64,000 nucleotides of DNA from the NCBI RefSeq assembly GCF_002157835.1, contig NZ_CP020809.1, positions 5,766,001 to 5,830,000 of the forward strand, written 5' to 3'. The stretch is from Mycobacterium dioxanotrophicus (GTDB lineage: Bacteria > Actinomycetota > Actinomycetes > Mycobacteriales > Mycobacteriaceae). The notes beneath the pieces were generated by a model that had not been told where the DNA came from, made no database searches, and worked only from the letters and a program-made list of their open reading frames with translations. The position numbers and the translations under genes are program-made. Shown here in pieces: positions 1 to 8,832 of this stretch; position 1 is the first letter of the stretch, and every line of letters starts with the position of its first letter.

Positions 1-111
1 AACGGACATCGCGACGACTGAGCCCGCGGTGTAACCCCGCCCCCTAACTCCTTTCGGAACCGCCTGCAGCACTTGGCAATCGCCACGCTGCCCGGCCGAC
101 GAAAGGGATTC

Positions 112-417
112 GTGGTGAGGACTTGGCTCAGTGCCGCTGCGATGGCGGCTGTCCTGCTCGCCGCAGCGGCACATACGGCGTCAGCAGATCCGTCGGCGTT
201 CAACAACGGTTACGGCAATGCCCAGGACACCGTCAATGCACTGCGCGCGCAGGGCTACGACGTGCAACTCAACGGGGCCGCGGTGTACCCGTTGAGCTCC
301 TGCCGGGTCACCGGGATCGAGGGGCTGCGCAATTCCAATTCACAGCCCAACGGCAATCGGATCGATCCGACCGAGTCCGACACCGTATACGTGGACATCT
401 CCTGCCGCGGCGGCTGA
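112..417 (+). CDS. small secreted mycobacterial protein
   Basis: About 101 residues. The N-terminus VVRTWLSAAAMAAVLLAAAA is basic then hydrophobic and is followed by an Ala-Ser-Ala site just before DPSAFN, so it looks like a Sec signal peptide. The mature part of about 75 residues has two cysteines, one in SSCRVTG and one in ISCRGG at the C-terminus, that could form a disulfide. The GTG at 112 (or 115) is preferred over an upstream TTG at 73 because a GAAAGGG Shine-Dalgarno lies at 101-107. It resembles the small exported proteins common in mycobacteria, but I do not recognise a named family and assign no function. It converges on the CGNR gene. Confidence 0.75.
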   Translation: MVRTWLSAAAMAAVLLAAAAHTASADPSAFNNGYGNAQDTVNALRAQGYDVQLNGAAVYPLSSCRVTGIEGLRNSNSQPNGNRIDPTESDTVYVDISCRGG

Positions 418-439
418 GGGCACGTGCGAACCAGCGCCC

Positions 440-994
440 CTACTCTTCCTCGCGCTGCCGCTGCCGGTAGGCCGCGACGTGCTGGCGGTTGCCGCAGTTG
501 CCGGTGTCGCAGAAGATGCGCGAACGGTTGCGTGACAGGTCGGTCAGCACCGCCGTGCAGTCCGGGGCCGCGCAGATCTTCAATCGCCTGAGCTCACCGC
601 CGCGGATCAGGTCGGCGAGCGCCATCGCGATCTCGGCGCCCATGCGCTGCCACAGCGGGTCGTCGGCGGCGCCCAGATGTAGGTGCCAATCGGGATTCTC
701 CACGTGGCGGGTCAGCCATGGCGACGCTTTGGTCTCGCCCAGCAGTGCGTTGACCCTGTCCACCGTCGCTTCCTCATCGTCGGCAACGTCCCAGATATCC
801 CCGATCCGGGTCCGCAGTTCGTGCACCGCGCGCAGTTCGACGTCGTCGCGGTCACGCCGCCCTGTCCAGCCGAAGTCGTTCAGATATTGATCCAGAGCGG
901 CGAGGTCGCCCAGCTGCTCGCCGTCCACCCGATCGCTGTTGACCAGCACCGCGGCAGCCCGGAGTGTGAGTTCCGTGTCATAAGTGAAAAGCAT
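440..994 (-). CDS. CGNR zinc-finger protein (ABATE/DUF1470 family)
   Basis: 184 residues. The C-terminal third carries the hallmark of the family: Cys141 and Cys146 (CAAPDC), then Cys162 and Cys167 in FCDTGNCGNR, a zinc-binding CGNR motif of the sort linked to DNA binding. The N-terminal part (about 1-130) is the ABATE-like region, thought to be a ligand or stress sensor. The ATG at 994 is used; an AAAGGAG lies upstream at a rather long spacing of 12. The gene diverges from the EamA exporter at 1074 with an 80-nt gap, so it may regulate that exporter. That regulatory link is inference from position. Confidence 0.85.
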   Translation of the reverse strand: MLFTYDTELTLRAAAVLVNSDRVDGEQLGDLAALDQYLNDFGWTGRRDRDDVELRAVHELRTRIGDIWDVADDEEATVDRVNALLGETKASPWLTRHVENPDWHLHLGAADDPLWQRMGAEIAMALADLIRGGELRRLKICAAPDCTAVLTDLSRNRSRIFCDTGNCGNRQHVAAYRQRQREEE

Positions 995-1073
995 TTGACT
1001 CGTGACTCCTTTCCGCCGTACCGTCACTACCAAAAGTCAGTTTACTCATGACACGCGCCCAGGAGGTGTACCC
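995..1073. promoter_or_regulatory. divergent CGNR/EamA promoter region
   Basis: 79-nt intergenic stretch between divergent starts. It holds the interrupted dyad GTCAGTTTACTCATGAC at 1036-1052, whose ends GTCA/TGAC and inner AGT/ACT are symmetric, and an AGGAGGT ribosome site at 1061-1067 for the exporter. The dyad is a candidate operator for the CGNR protein. No binding evidence exists here. Confidence 0.35.
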
Positions 1074-2108
1074 ATGGCCACGGCAGCACTCGACCGCCCG
1101 AGCACCGACAACCATTTTCGGCTCGGTCTGCTGTTCGCACTCGCATCAGCACTGGCCTTCGGGTCCTCCGGTCCGTTCGCGAAAGCGCTGATCGAAGCCG
1201 GCTGGAGCCCGACCGGCGCCGTCACGGCGCGGCTCGCGGGCGGAGCACTGGCGATGGCCATCTTCGCCAGCTTCGTGCGGCCCGGCTGGGTCCGCGAGTC
1301 CATCCGGCATGCCAAGACTGTCGTGGCCTACGGCCTGGTGCCGATCGCCGGTGCGCAACTCTGCTACTACAACGCCGTTGCGCACCTCTCGGTCGGCGTG
1401 GCACTCCTGCTCGAGTACACCGCTCCGATCCTCGTGGTCGGGTGGGTGTGGGCGACCACTCGTCGGCGCCCCAGCTCGATGACGTTCGCCGGCGTGGGTC
1501 TGGCGGTCGCCGGGATCATGCTCGTGCTCAACGTCTTCAGCGGTGCTCACATCAACATGATCGGGGTCAGCTGGGGGCTGGCTGCCGCGGTGTGTGCGGC
1601 GTGCTACTTCATGATGTCCAACCACGTCAGCACCGAGGGCGAGGGTCTGAACCCCATCAGCCTGGCCGCGGGCGGCCTGATCGTCGGCACTGCGGCCGTC
1701 GCGCTGCTCGGTGTCACCGGGGTGATGCCGCTGACATTCACGGCGAACTCCGTCGTCATCGCGGGCTTCACCACGTCCTGGCTGGTGCCCGTGATCACAC
1801 TGGGCCTGATTCCGACCGCTCTCGCGTACACCCTCGGCATCTTCGGTGTCGCCCGCCTCAAGCCGCGGTTCGCATCGCTGGTGGGTCTGTCCGAGGTGAT
1901 GTTCGCGGTGCTGTCGGCCTGGATCCTGCTGGGTGAGGCCATGACGGTCAGCCAGGCCATCGGTGGCACCGTCGTTCTGCTCGGTCTGGCCCTGGCGCGC
2001 CAGGGAGACCGCAGCGAGCAGGCGCATCCCGAGTCCGTCGGCCAGGTCGAACTCGCGAGCTGGCCCGACATGCCGCTCCGGGAGACAACGGAACCGGCAA
2101 ACGATTAG
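1074..2108 (+). CDS. EamA/DMT-family drug/metabolite exporter
   Basis: 344 residues, start ATG at 1074 set by AGGAGGT six bases upstream. The protein is strongly hydrophobic with about ten membrane segments, arranged as two EamA repeats (roughly 20-155 and 165-305). The first repeat begins LGLLFALASALAFGSSGPFAKALIE, split by context as LGLLFALASA and FGSSGPFAKA. The second repeat contains PTALAYTLGIFGVARLKP, typical of the family. The hydrophilic C-terminal tail of about 35 residues is longer than usual. Such proteins export amino acids or small drugs; the substrate is unknown. Divergent from a CGNR regulator. Confidence 0.88.
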   Translation: MATAALDRPSTDNHFRLGLLFALASALAFGSSGPFAKALIEAGWSPTGAVTARLAGGALAMAIFASFVRPGWVRESIRHAKTVVAYGLVPIAGAQLCYYNAVAHLSVGVALLLEYTAPILVVGWVWATTRRRPSSMTFAGVGLAVAGIMLVLNVFSGAHINMIGVSWGLAAAVCAACYFMMSNHVSTEGEGLNPISLAAGGLIVGTAAVALLGVTGVMPLTFTANSVVIAGFTTSWLVPVITLGLIPTALAYTLGIFGVARLKPRFASLVGLSEVMFAVLSAWILLGEAMTVSQAIGGTVVLLGLALARQGDRSEQAHPESVGQVELASWPDMPLRETTEPAND

Positions 2109-2115
2109 CCGCGGC

Positions 2116-2121
2116 TAACCA
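2116..2121 (+). promoter_or_regulatory. candidate -10 of leaderless cutinase 1
   Basis: TAACCA hexamer six bases before the GTG at 2128. The spacing would place the transcription start on the start codon. There is no Shine-Dalgarno ahead of this gene. Confidence 0.4.
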
Positions 2122-2127
2122 TTTTGT

Positions 2128-2802
2128 GTGACGATGTCGTCCGTGAGTCTTCTTCGGAAGTCGGCCCGGGTGGCCGCGATCGTCTCAACGCTGGTCAGCG
2201 CGGCATTGCCGCTCACCTTCGCCGCGCCCGCCGCGGCTGAACCGTGCTCCGACATCGAGGTCATCTTCGCCCGAGGCACCAACGATGCACCCGACCTCGG
2301 CCGCCCAGGACAGGCTTTCGCGGACGCGCTGCGCGCCCAGGTCGGGGGTCGCACGGTCTCCACGTACGGGGTGAACTACCCCGCCAGCTACGACTTCCTG
2401 ACCGCAGCCGACGGGGCCAACGACGCCGCCAACCGCATCACGTCGCTGGCGGCGTCCTGCCCGTCCACCAAGATCGTGCTCGGCGGTTACTCGCAGGGCG
2501 CAGCCGTGGTCGACATGCTCGCCGGCATACCGCCGCTGGGCAACAAGGTCGGCGAGATCGGTTCGGCACCTCCGCTGCCCAGCAGCCTGGTACCGCAGAT
2601 CGCGGCCGTGGTGGCCTTCGGAAACCCGGCCGCCAAGTTCGGCAACCCGCTCACCTCATCAGTCTTCGGCGGCAAAGCCATCGATCTCTGCAAGGACGGG
2701 GATCCGATCTGCTCGCGCGGCCGGAACCCGTTCGCGCACAGCGACTACGTGACGGCAGGCCTGACGGATCAGGCCGCGAACTTCGTCGCTCGCCTCGTCT
2801 AG
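2128..2802 (+). CDS. secreted cutinase-like serine esterase 1 (CULP)
   Basis: 224 residues. A signal peptide ends near AAPAAAEPC (residue about 38). The alpha/beta-hydrolase catalytic set of cutinases is visible: Ser122 in GGYSQGAA, Asp192 in DGDPIC, His204 in AHSDY. Cys40/Cys111 and Cys188/Cys195 can form the two usual disulfides. Mycobacterial cutinase-like proteins act on lipids and esters outside the cell. GTG at 2128 is used (ATG at 2134 is possible). The array sits beside truA-rplQ, matching the position of cut3/cut4 (Rv3451/Rv3452) in M. tuberculosis, though one-to-one orthology is not shown. Confidence 0.93.
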   Translation: MTMSSVSLLRKSARVAAIVSTLVSAALPLTFAAPAAAEPCSDIEVIFARGTNDAPDLGRPGQAFADALRAQVGGRTVSTYGVNYPASYDFLTAADGANDAANRITSLAASCPSTKIVLGGYSQGAAVVDMLAGIPPLGNKVGEIGSAPPLPSSLVPQIAAVVAFGNPAAKFGNPLTSSVFGGKAIDLCKDGDPICSRGRNPFAHSDYVTAGLTDQAANFVARLV

Positions 2803-2816
2803 CGACGCCCGGACGC

Positions 2817-2822
2817 TAGGAT
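2817..2822 (+). promoter_or_regulatory. candidate -10 of leaderless cutinase 2
   Basis: TAGGAT hexamer five bases before the GTG at 2828, with no ribosome-binding site between. This points to a separate promoter inside the 25-nt gap after cutinase 1 and a leaderless transcript. Confidence 0.45.
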
Positions 2823-2827
2823 TTGGT

Positions 2828-3490
2828 GTGGCTATTGATCTTGTTCGTCGTTACGCTCCGCTCGTTGCCGCCGCTGCACTGACCGCCGCCGCCGCAATCG
2901 TGACGCCGGTTCCGGCCGACAATCTCGCTGTCGCCTCGGCCGACGACTGCCCCGACATCCAGGTGGTGTTCGCGCGCGGCACCAATGACAGTCCCGGCCT
3001 CGGCCGGATCGGCAACGCGTTCGTCAGCTCACTGCGCGGCAAGGTGGGCGGGCGTTCGGTGGGCACCTATGCGGTGAACTATCCCGCCAGCTACGACTTC
3101 CTCGCTGCCGCTGGCGGCGCCAACGACGCCAGCGGCCACGTGCAGTGGATGATGGACAACTGTCCCAATACCCGTCTGGTGCTCGGCGGCTACTCGCAGG
3201 GCGCGGCGGTCATCGACGTCATCGCCGCGGTTCCTTTCCCGGCGGTCGGCTTCAATGCGCCGCTGCCGCCCAACGCTCCCGACCACATCGCGGCCGTCGC
3301 AGTGTTCGGCAATCCGTCCGCCAAGCTCGGCCTGCCGATGACCGCCAGCCCGGTGTACGGATCGCGCGCCATCGACCTGTGCAATCCGAACGATCCGGTG
3401 TGCACCGACGGCAACAGCGTCGATGCGCACCGGGCCTACGACGGGGGGCCCGCCAATCAGGCTGCGAGCTTCGTGGCCGGCCTGGTGTAG
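2828..3490 (+). CDS. secreted cutinase-like serine esterase 2 (CULP)
   Basis: 220 residues with an N-terminal signal peptide (cleavage near AVASADDC, about residue 38). Catalytic residues: Ser123 in GGYSQGAA, Asp189 in NDPVC, His201 in DAHRAY. The four cutinase cysteines are Cys41, Cys112, Cys185 and Cys192. It is closest to cutinase 1: both keep the ARGTND and NYPASYDFL blocks and the GYSQG elbow. The pair probably arose by local duplication. It acts as a secreted esterase or lipase; the substrate is not readable from sequence. Confidence 0.93.
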   Translation: MAIDLVRRYAPLVAAAALTAAAAIVTPVPADNLAVASADDCPDIQVVFARGTNDSPGLGRIGNAFVSSLRGKVGGRSVGTYAVNYPASYDFLAAAGGANDASGHVQWMMDNCPNTRLVLGGYSQGAAVIDVIAAVPFPAVGFNAPLPPNAPDHIAAVAVFGNPSAKLGLPMTASPVYGSRAIDLCNPNDPVCTDGNSVDAHRAYDGGPANQAASFVAGLV

Positions 3491-3530
3491 TCCTCGCCAC
3501 ATAACCTCCGCAGCCGTCAATTCGCTCGGC

Positions 3531-3536
3531 TAGCAT
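3531..3536 (+). promoter_or_regulatory. candidate -10 of leaderless cutinase 3
   Basis: TAGCAT hexamer exactly seven bases before the GTG at 3544. No Shine-Dalgarno is present. The arrangement matches a leaderless mycobacterial transcript. Confidence 0.5.
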
Positions 3537-3543
3537 CGCTTAG

Positions 3544-4239
3544 GTGGTCAAACTTTCCATCGGTCGGCGGGTCAGGCGATGGTTGGGTGTGGCAGCGGTG
3601 GTGCTGGCCGCGCCGGCGCTACCGATCGTCACGTCAGCAGCTCCGGGCGTCGACGTGCTTGCGGTCGCCTCGGCCGCGCCGTGCCCAGAGGTCGAAGTGG
3701 TCTTCGCTCGCGGGCGTACCGAACCGGCCGGCGTCGGCACCCTCGGCAATGCGTTCGTCAATGCCCTGCGCTCGCGGGTCAACAAGAACATCGGCGTCTA
3801 TGCCGTCCGCTACCCCGCGGACACCGAGGTGGACATCGGCGCCAATGACATGAGCGGTCACGTCCAGTACATGATCGGCAACTGTCCGAACACGCGACTG
3901 GTCCTCGGTGGTTACTCACTGGGCGCCGCCGTCACCGATGTCGTTCTGGCCGTGCCGTTCACCGCGTTCGGGTTCAAGAGCCCGCTTCCGGCCGACGCCG
4001 ACGGTCATATCGCCGCCGTGGCCTTGTTCGGCAACGGCGCAGGCTGGGTCGGCCCGATCACCAACTTCAACCCGGCTTATCGGGACCGCACGATCGAGTT
4101 GTGCCATGGCGCAGACCCGATCTGCAACCCCGCCGACCCCGACACCTGGAAGAACAACTGGCCCGACCACCTCGCTGGGGCGTATATCGACGGCGGAATG
4201 GTCAACCAGGCAGCCGACTTCGTGGCGGGTCGTCTCTGA
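3544..4239 (+). CDS. secreted cutinase-like serine esterase 3 (CULP)
   Basis: 231 residues, signal peptide ending near AVASAAPC. Catalytic residues: Ser125 in GGYSLGAA (Leu instead of the Gln of cutinases 1 and 2), Asp191 in ADPIC, His209 in PDHLAG. Cysteines 47, 114, 187 and 194 fit the two disulfides. Distinct blocks ARGRTEP and RYPADTEVDIGANDMSGH, quoted here in part as PADTEVDIGANDMS, group it with cutinase 4. The loop before the catalytic His is longer than in cutinases 1 and 2, with a W-K-N-N-W segment, so substrate choice may differ. Confidence 0.93.
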   Translation: MVKLSIGRRVRRWLGVAAVVLAAPALPIVTSAAPGVDVLAVASAAPCPEVEVVFARGRTEPAGVGTLGNAFVNALRSRVNKNIGVYAVRYPADTEVDIGANDMSGHVQYMIGNCPNTRLVLGGYSLGAAVTDVVLAVPFTAFGFKSPLPADADGHIAAVALFGNGAGWVGPITNFNPAYRDRTIELCHGADPICNPADPDTWKNNWPDHLAGAYIDGGMVNQAADFVAGRL

Positions 4240-4301
4240 GGTCGACGACTTCGTCGCCGGATCGTTGCCGGACCGGCACCTATTCTCGACGGGATCGTCA
4301 A

Positions 4302-4307
4302 TACCAT
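4302..4307 (+). promoter_or_regulatory. candidate -10 of leaderless cutinase 4
   Basis: TACCAT hexamer exactly seven bases before the GTG at 4315, the same geometry as ahead of cutinase 3. No ribosome-binding site is seen. Confidence 0.45.
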
Positions 4308-4314
4308 CGAACGC

Positions 4315-4977
4315 GTGATTGGCCGTCGGATGTTGGCCGCGCTGATCACCGCCCTGACCGCCGTCGTGGTGCCAATGACGGTGGCGCCGAGCATGGTTGG
4401 CGCCGCGAAAGCCGCCACGTGCCCGCCGGCCGAGGTGGTGTTTGCCCGCGGCCGCATGGAGCCCCCAGGGCCCGGGCAGGTCGGCGCTGCGTTCGTCAAC
4501 GCACTGCGTGCCCTGCGTGGCCCGAATATCAGCCTGTACCCGGTGAATTACCCGGCCGACACCCAGGTCGACATGGGCGCCAACGACATGAGCCGTCACA
4601 TCCAGTGGATGACACGTAACTGCCCGAACACCCGGCTTGTGCTGGGTGGCTACTCGCTGGGCGCTGCGGCAACCGATCTGGTTCTCGCCGTGCCTATTTC
4701 GGCGTTCACCTTCAACAGTCCGCTACCCGCAGGCACCGACCGGCACGTCGCGGCCGTGGCGCTCTTCGGCAACGGGTCCAACTGGGCGGTGCCGATCACG
4801 GCGTTGAGCCCGGCCTACCGGAACCGCACCATCGACCTGTGCCACTCCGACGATCCGGTCTGCAATCCGAGCAGCCCGTACAAGTGGCGGTCCGAATGGC
4901 AGGACCACCTGGCGCCCGGCTACATCCGGTCGGGCATGGTGGCCCAGGCTGCCAGATTCGTCTCCGCGCGCCTCTGA
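4315..4977 (+). CDS. secreted cutinase-like serine esterase 4 (CULP)
   Basis: 220 residues with a signal peptide ending near GAAKAATC (about residue 34). Catalytic residues: Ser114 in GGYSLGAA, Asp180 in DDPVC, His199 in QDHLAP. Cysteines 36, 103, 176 and 183 are in the standard places. It is nearest to cutinase 3 (shared ARGRMEP/ARGRTEP, GANDMS and NPAYRxRTI blocks). Tandem position and similarity suggest the array grew by duplication of one GYSQG-type and one GYSLG-type ancestor. Confidence 0.93.
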   Translation: MIGRRMLAALITALTAVVVPMTVAPSMVGAAKAATCPPAEVVFARGRMEPPGPGQVGAAFVNALRALRGPNISLYPVNYPADTQVDMGANDMSRHIQWMTRNCPNTRLVLGGYSLGAAATDLVLAVPISAFTFNSPLPAGTDRHVAAVALFGNGSNWAVPITALSPAYRNRTIDLCHSDDPVCNPSSPYKWRSEWQDHLAPGYIRSGMVAQAARFVSARL

Positions 4978-5048
4978 CCCGCGCCGCAGCGGCGCTCTCC
5001 GTCCTTGATATCGCGCTCTCCGGCCTCGTTACTTGGTCAGGGCAGCTG

Positions 5049-5113
5049 TGGCCAACGTGCAGATTCTCGACGTCAGATCCGCGAACTTGGCACCGAAATC
5101 TGCACATTCGCCA
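5049..5113. repeat. imperfect palindrome upstream of the AbiEi/Vsr-like gene
   Basis: Arms TGGCCAACGTGCAGATT (5049-5065) and AATCTGCACATTCGCCA (5097-5113) are inverted copies with two mismatches in 17. They enclose a 31-nt centre. A related palindrome lies at 6080-6149 on the other side of the gene, so the two copies bracket the coding region. Confidence 0.7.
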
Positions 5114-5146
5114 GACTTGTCGGTAGCCCCTCCGATCCTGAGCCAC

Positions 5147-6034
5147 GTGAACGAGTTCATTGGCGCCTTCCCCGGCCGACGGCCCAGCCCCTTCTTGGGA
5201 AGCGCGGCGATACGTGCCGGGTTGCTCACCGACCACGAACTGCGGACGAACTATCGCGCCGTGTACCGCAATGTGTATCTGGCCAATGACGTCGCCCTGA
5301 CGCCGGAACTGCGGGCCCAGGCCGCGTGGCTGTTCGCCGGTCCCGACGCGGTGTTGTGCGGGGTATCGGCCGCGGCGGCTTATGGCACCAAGTGGCTGGA
5401 CGTCAACGCACCGGCGGAGATTGTTCGAACCAATCGTCACGCACCGGAGGGGCTCAGCGTGCATTCTTACGCCCTTGCGCCACAGGATGTCCGCATCGTC
5501 GATGGGATGCGTGTCACGACCGTGGCACGGACTGCGTTCGACCTTGGTCGGCTGTTGCCGCACGGCCAAGCTGTGCCGATCTTGGATGCGTTGATGAACA
5601 AGACCGAACTCGATCCGCGGAAGGTGTGGTCATTGATCGAGGCGAATCCCGGGATCCGAGGTGTCGATCGCCTGCGGACGGCACTGGCGCAGTCCGATGG
5701 CGGGGCCGAATCACCGCTCCAGACCCAAACGCGGCTGCTGCTGCGCTGGACGGGCATACCAGGACTGCGAACCCGGATCCCGTTATATGACCAATGGGGT
5801 TTGGTGTCCACCCGAGTGGCGATGGGCTGGCCTCGATGGAAAGTGGCGGTCGAGTGCGACGAGGAAAGGGATGATGCGTGGTATCGACCGTGGGTACACT
5901 CCCAAATCGCCGAACTCGAATCACGCGGCTGGTCTGCACTGTGGGTCACTGCGCGAATGGCCTTCGGCTCCAACAACATTGTGGAGCGGGTACGGCAAAA
6001 GTTGCTGGCCGCGCACCGCGCCCGAGCGAGCTGA
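5147..6034 (+). CDS. AbiEi-antitoxin-like / Vsr-DUF559-like protein
   Basis: About 295 residues from the GTG at 5147. Residues 1-45 look like an AbiEi-type winged-helix start (GxxxxxFLGSxAIRAGLLTDHELR...YRNVYLA). The middle has a conserved PSAxEIVRTNRH-like region and RTAFDLGR. The C-terminal third (VAMGWPRWKVAVECDEE, HSQIAELESRGW, ALWVT) resembles the PD-(D/E)xK fold of DUF559/Vsr endonucleases, but the usual D and ExK residues are not clearly intact (VAVECD is the closest). Mycobacterial genomes carry many such paralogs of unknown role. No AbiEii toxin partner is adjacent. The start is uncertain; frame stays open to 5033, inside the upstream palindrome. Confidence 0.7.
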   Translation: MNEFIGAFPGRRPSPFLGSAAIRAGLLTDHELRTNYRAVYRNVYLANDVALTPELRAQAAWLFAGPDAVLCGVSAAAAYGTKWLDVNAPAEIVRTNRHAPEGLSVHSYALAPQDVRIVDGMRVTTVARTAFDLGRLLPHGQAVPILDALMNKTELDPRKVWSLIEANPGIRGVDRLRTALAQSDGGAESPLQTQTRLLLRWTGIPGLRTRIPLYDQWGLVSTRVAMGWPRWKVAVECDEERDDAWYRPWVHSQIAELESRGWSALWVTARMAFGSNNIVERVRQKLLAAHRARAS

Positions 6035-6079
6035 GTGGGCATGCTTCAACTGCCGCCAGAACGTGTACCGGTTCAGCGC

Positions 6080-6149
6080 CTGTGGCGAACGTGCAGCTTT
6101 CCGCGGCGAAACCGCGAACTCGCCGCGGCAGCCTGCACGCTCGTCACAG
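6080..6149. repeat. imperfect palindrome downstream of the AbiEi/Vsr-like gene
   Basis: A 30-nt arm at 6080-6109 (beginning CTGTGGCGAACGTGCAG) pairs with 6120-6149 with five mismatches and a 10-nt loop. It shares CTGTGGCSAACGTGCAG and a CCGCGAACT core with the palindrome at 5049-5113. It lies between the convergent AbiEi/Vsr-like gene and truA, so it could also act as a transcription barrier. Confidence 0.7.
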
Positions 6150-6197
6150 TGTTCCAGGTCGACGTATGTACCGCGCAGCCGCGAGCGGCGTGAGGGC

Positions 6198-7031
6198 TCA
6201 GAGCGTGCGCAGGTCCCGTGTGACGGCGATCCGGGCGGCCAGCTGATCGTCGGGCGGATAGTCGACGCCCACCAGAGTCAGTCCCCGCGCCGGCGCGGCG
6301 GCAAACTCGCTGGACCTGCGGTCAACACCCAAAAGCCCGGCAATCCAGGCAGGTTCGCGACGGCGCTCCCCCACCGCCAACAGCGCGCCCACCAGCGAGC
6401 GGACCATGTTCCAACAGAACGCGTCAGCAGTGACGTGGGCGGTCACCAGATCACCGTGGCGCTCCCAGGACAAGCGCTGCAGATCGCGGATCGTCGTCGC
6501 ACCCTCGCGGAACCGGCAGAACGCGGCGAAGTCCTGCAGCCCCAACAACTCCTGAGACGCGGCGGTCATGGCATCCAGATCCAGTGGCCGCGACCACGGG
6601 GTGACGAACCGGGCCTGCTGTGGGTCCACGCCCCACGGCGCCAAAGACAGCCGGTATTCGTAGTGTCGGCGCAACGCCGAGAAACGGGCGTCGAAACCGG
6701 CGGGAGCACGGACTATTCGGCGCACCCGCACGTCCGTCGGGAGGAACCGAGCGAGTCGTCGTACCAGCGGCAGAAACTCGGGATCGCCGGGACGTGGCGT
6801 CCGCGGGTACGCGAAACTCAGTGCGCGACTGGGTACGTCGACGTGCGCAACTTGGCCCGTGGCGTGTACGCCGGTGTCGGTGCGCCCGGCGGTCACCAAC
6901 CGAACCGGCTCGCGGAACACCGTCGACAGCGTCTCCTCGAGCACGCCTGCGACGGTGCGCTGCCCGGCCTGCGGTGCCCACCCGGCGAATTCGGTGCCGT
7001 CGTAGGCAATGTCGAGGCGTAGGCGGACCAA
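6198..7031 (-). CDS. truA: tRNA pseudouridine(38-40) synthase TruA
   Basis: 277 residues from a TTG at 7031. It converts uridines 38-40 of the tRNA anticodon arm to pseudouridine. The start [18 protein letters not shown] and the catalytic block [13 protein letters not shown] with the nucleophile Asp52 are characteristic. ALRRHYEY and [14 protein letters not shown] complete the TruA pattern. The position next to rplQ is conserved in actinobacteria. The start is set by where homology begins and by the terminator-like hairpin at 7039-7066; an earlier start would run through that hairpin. The TTG lies in the T-rich tail of the hairpin. Confidence 0.93.
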   Translation of the reverse strand: MVRLRLDIAYDGTEFAGWAPQAGQRTVAGVLEETLSTVFREPVRLVTAGRTDTGVHATGQVAHVDVPSRALSFAYPRTPRPGDPEFLPLVRRLARFLPTDVRVRRIVRAPAGFDARFSALRRHYEYRLSLAPWGVDPQQARFVTPWSRPLDLDAMTAASQELLGLQDFAAFCRFREGATTIRDLQRLSWERHGDLVTAHVTADAFCWNMVRSLVGALLAVGERRREPAWIAGLLGVDRRSSEFAAAPARGLTLVGVDYPPDDQLAARIAVTRDLRTL

Positions 7032-7035
7032 AGAA

Positions 7036-7069
7036 ACATGCCCGCCATCGGATTCGATGGCGGGCACGT
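7036..7069 (-). terminator. intrinsic terminator after rplQ
   Basis: A 12-bp perfect stem (TGCCCGCCATCG at 7039-7050, CGATGGCGGGCA at 7055-7066) with a GATT loop. On the minus strand it is followed by the T-rich TGTTTCTTTGG. It lies 18 nt past the rplQ stop. It should end the ribosomal operon, at least in part, before truA. Confidence 0.75.
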
Positions 7070-7083
7070 TCGTTGTAGCCTCG

Positions 7084-7641
7084 TTACTTGGCGTCGTCGG
7101 CCTCATCGGCGGCCTCAGCCGTCTGTGCGTCGGCGATCGCCTCGTCAGCGGCCTCGGCCTCATTGGCCGGGGACTCCTCGGCCAGTGCAGCCTCATCGGC
7201 CTCGACGACCTCGGCCTCGGCGTCAGCAGCCTTGGCCTGCGACGCGGCGGCACGGCGGGCGCGGTCGGCCTCGGAGGTCACGGTCTTCTCCCGCACCAGC
7301 TCGATGACCGCCATGGGCGCGTTGTCGCCCTTGCGGTTCTCGACCTTGATGATGCGGGTGTAGCCGCCGTTGCGGTCGGCGAAGAAGGGAGCGATCTCGG
7401 CGAACAGGACGTGCACGACGTCCTTGTCACGGATCTTCTTCATGACCTCACGCCGGTTGTGCAGGTTGCCCTTCTTGGCGTGGGTGATGAGCTTCTCCGC
7501 GTAGGGCCGCAACGCCCGCGCCTTGGGCTCGGTCGTCTTGATCCGACCGTGCTCGAACAGCGACGTGGCCAGGTTGGCCAGGATCGCCTTCTGGTGAGAG
7601 GACGACCCGCCGAGGCGGGCACCCTTGGTGGGCTTGGGCAT
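7084..7641 (-). CDS. rplQ: 50S ribosomal protein bL17
   Basis: 185 residues. It binds 23S rRNA near the tunnel exit. The start [21 protein letters not shown] and [24 protein letters not shown], cited in part as [15 protein letters not shown], are standard L17 blocks, and the core ends near residue 120. The rest is an Ala/Glu/Asp-rich acidic tail of about 65 residues, as in other mycobacterial L17 proteins. It is the last gene of the rpsM-rpsK-rpsD-rpoA-rplQ run, 61 nt after rpoA, and is followed by a strong terminator hairpin. Confidence 0.98.
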   Translation of the reverse strand: MPKPTKGARLGGSSSHQKAILANLATSLFEHGRIKTTEPKARALRPYAEKLITHAKKGNLHNRREVMKKIRDKDVVHVLFAEIAPFFADRNGGYTRIIKVENRKGDNAPMAVIELVREKTVTSEADRARRAAASQAKAADAEAEVVEADEAALAEESPANEAEAADEAIADAQTAEAADEADDAK

Positions 7642-7702
7642 TGCGACTATCTCCTAAATGGGGCCGGCCCCCGTATCAGGTAGGACCGGGACGGATCTGT
7701 TG

Positions 7703-8806
<1,104 letters not shown>

Positions 8807-8832
8807 TCAGCCGGATGGCTGAGCGACGTTTA

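Noticed and set aside
1..111. possible tail of an upstream gene (a stop at 19-21)
   Set aside because: Only six codons are in the window; nothing identifies a protein.
5033..5146. N-terminal extension of the AbiEi/Vsr-like protein
   Set aside because: The open frame runs through the flanking palindrome, and family-like sequence begins only after 5147.
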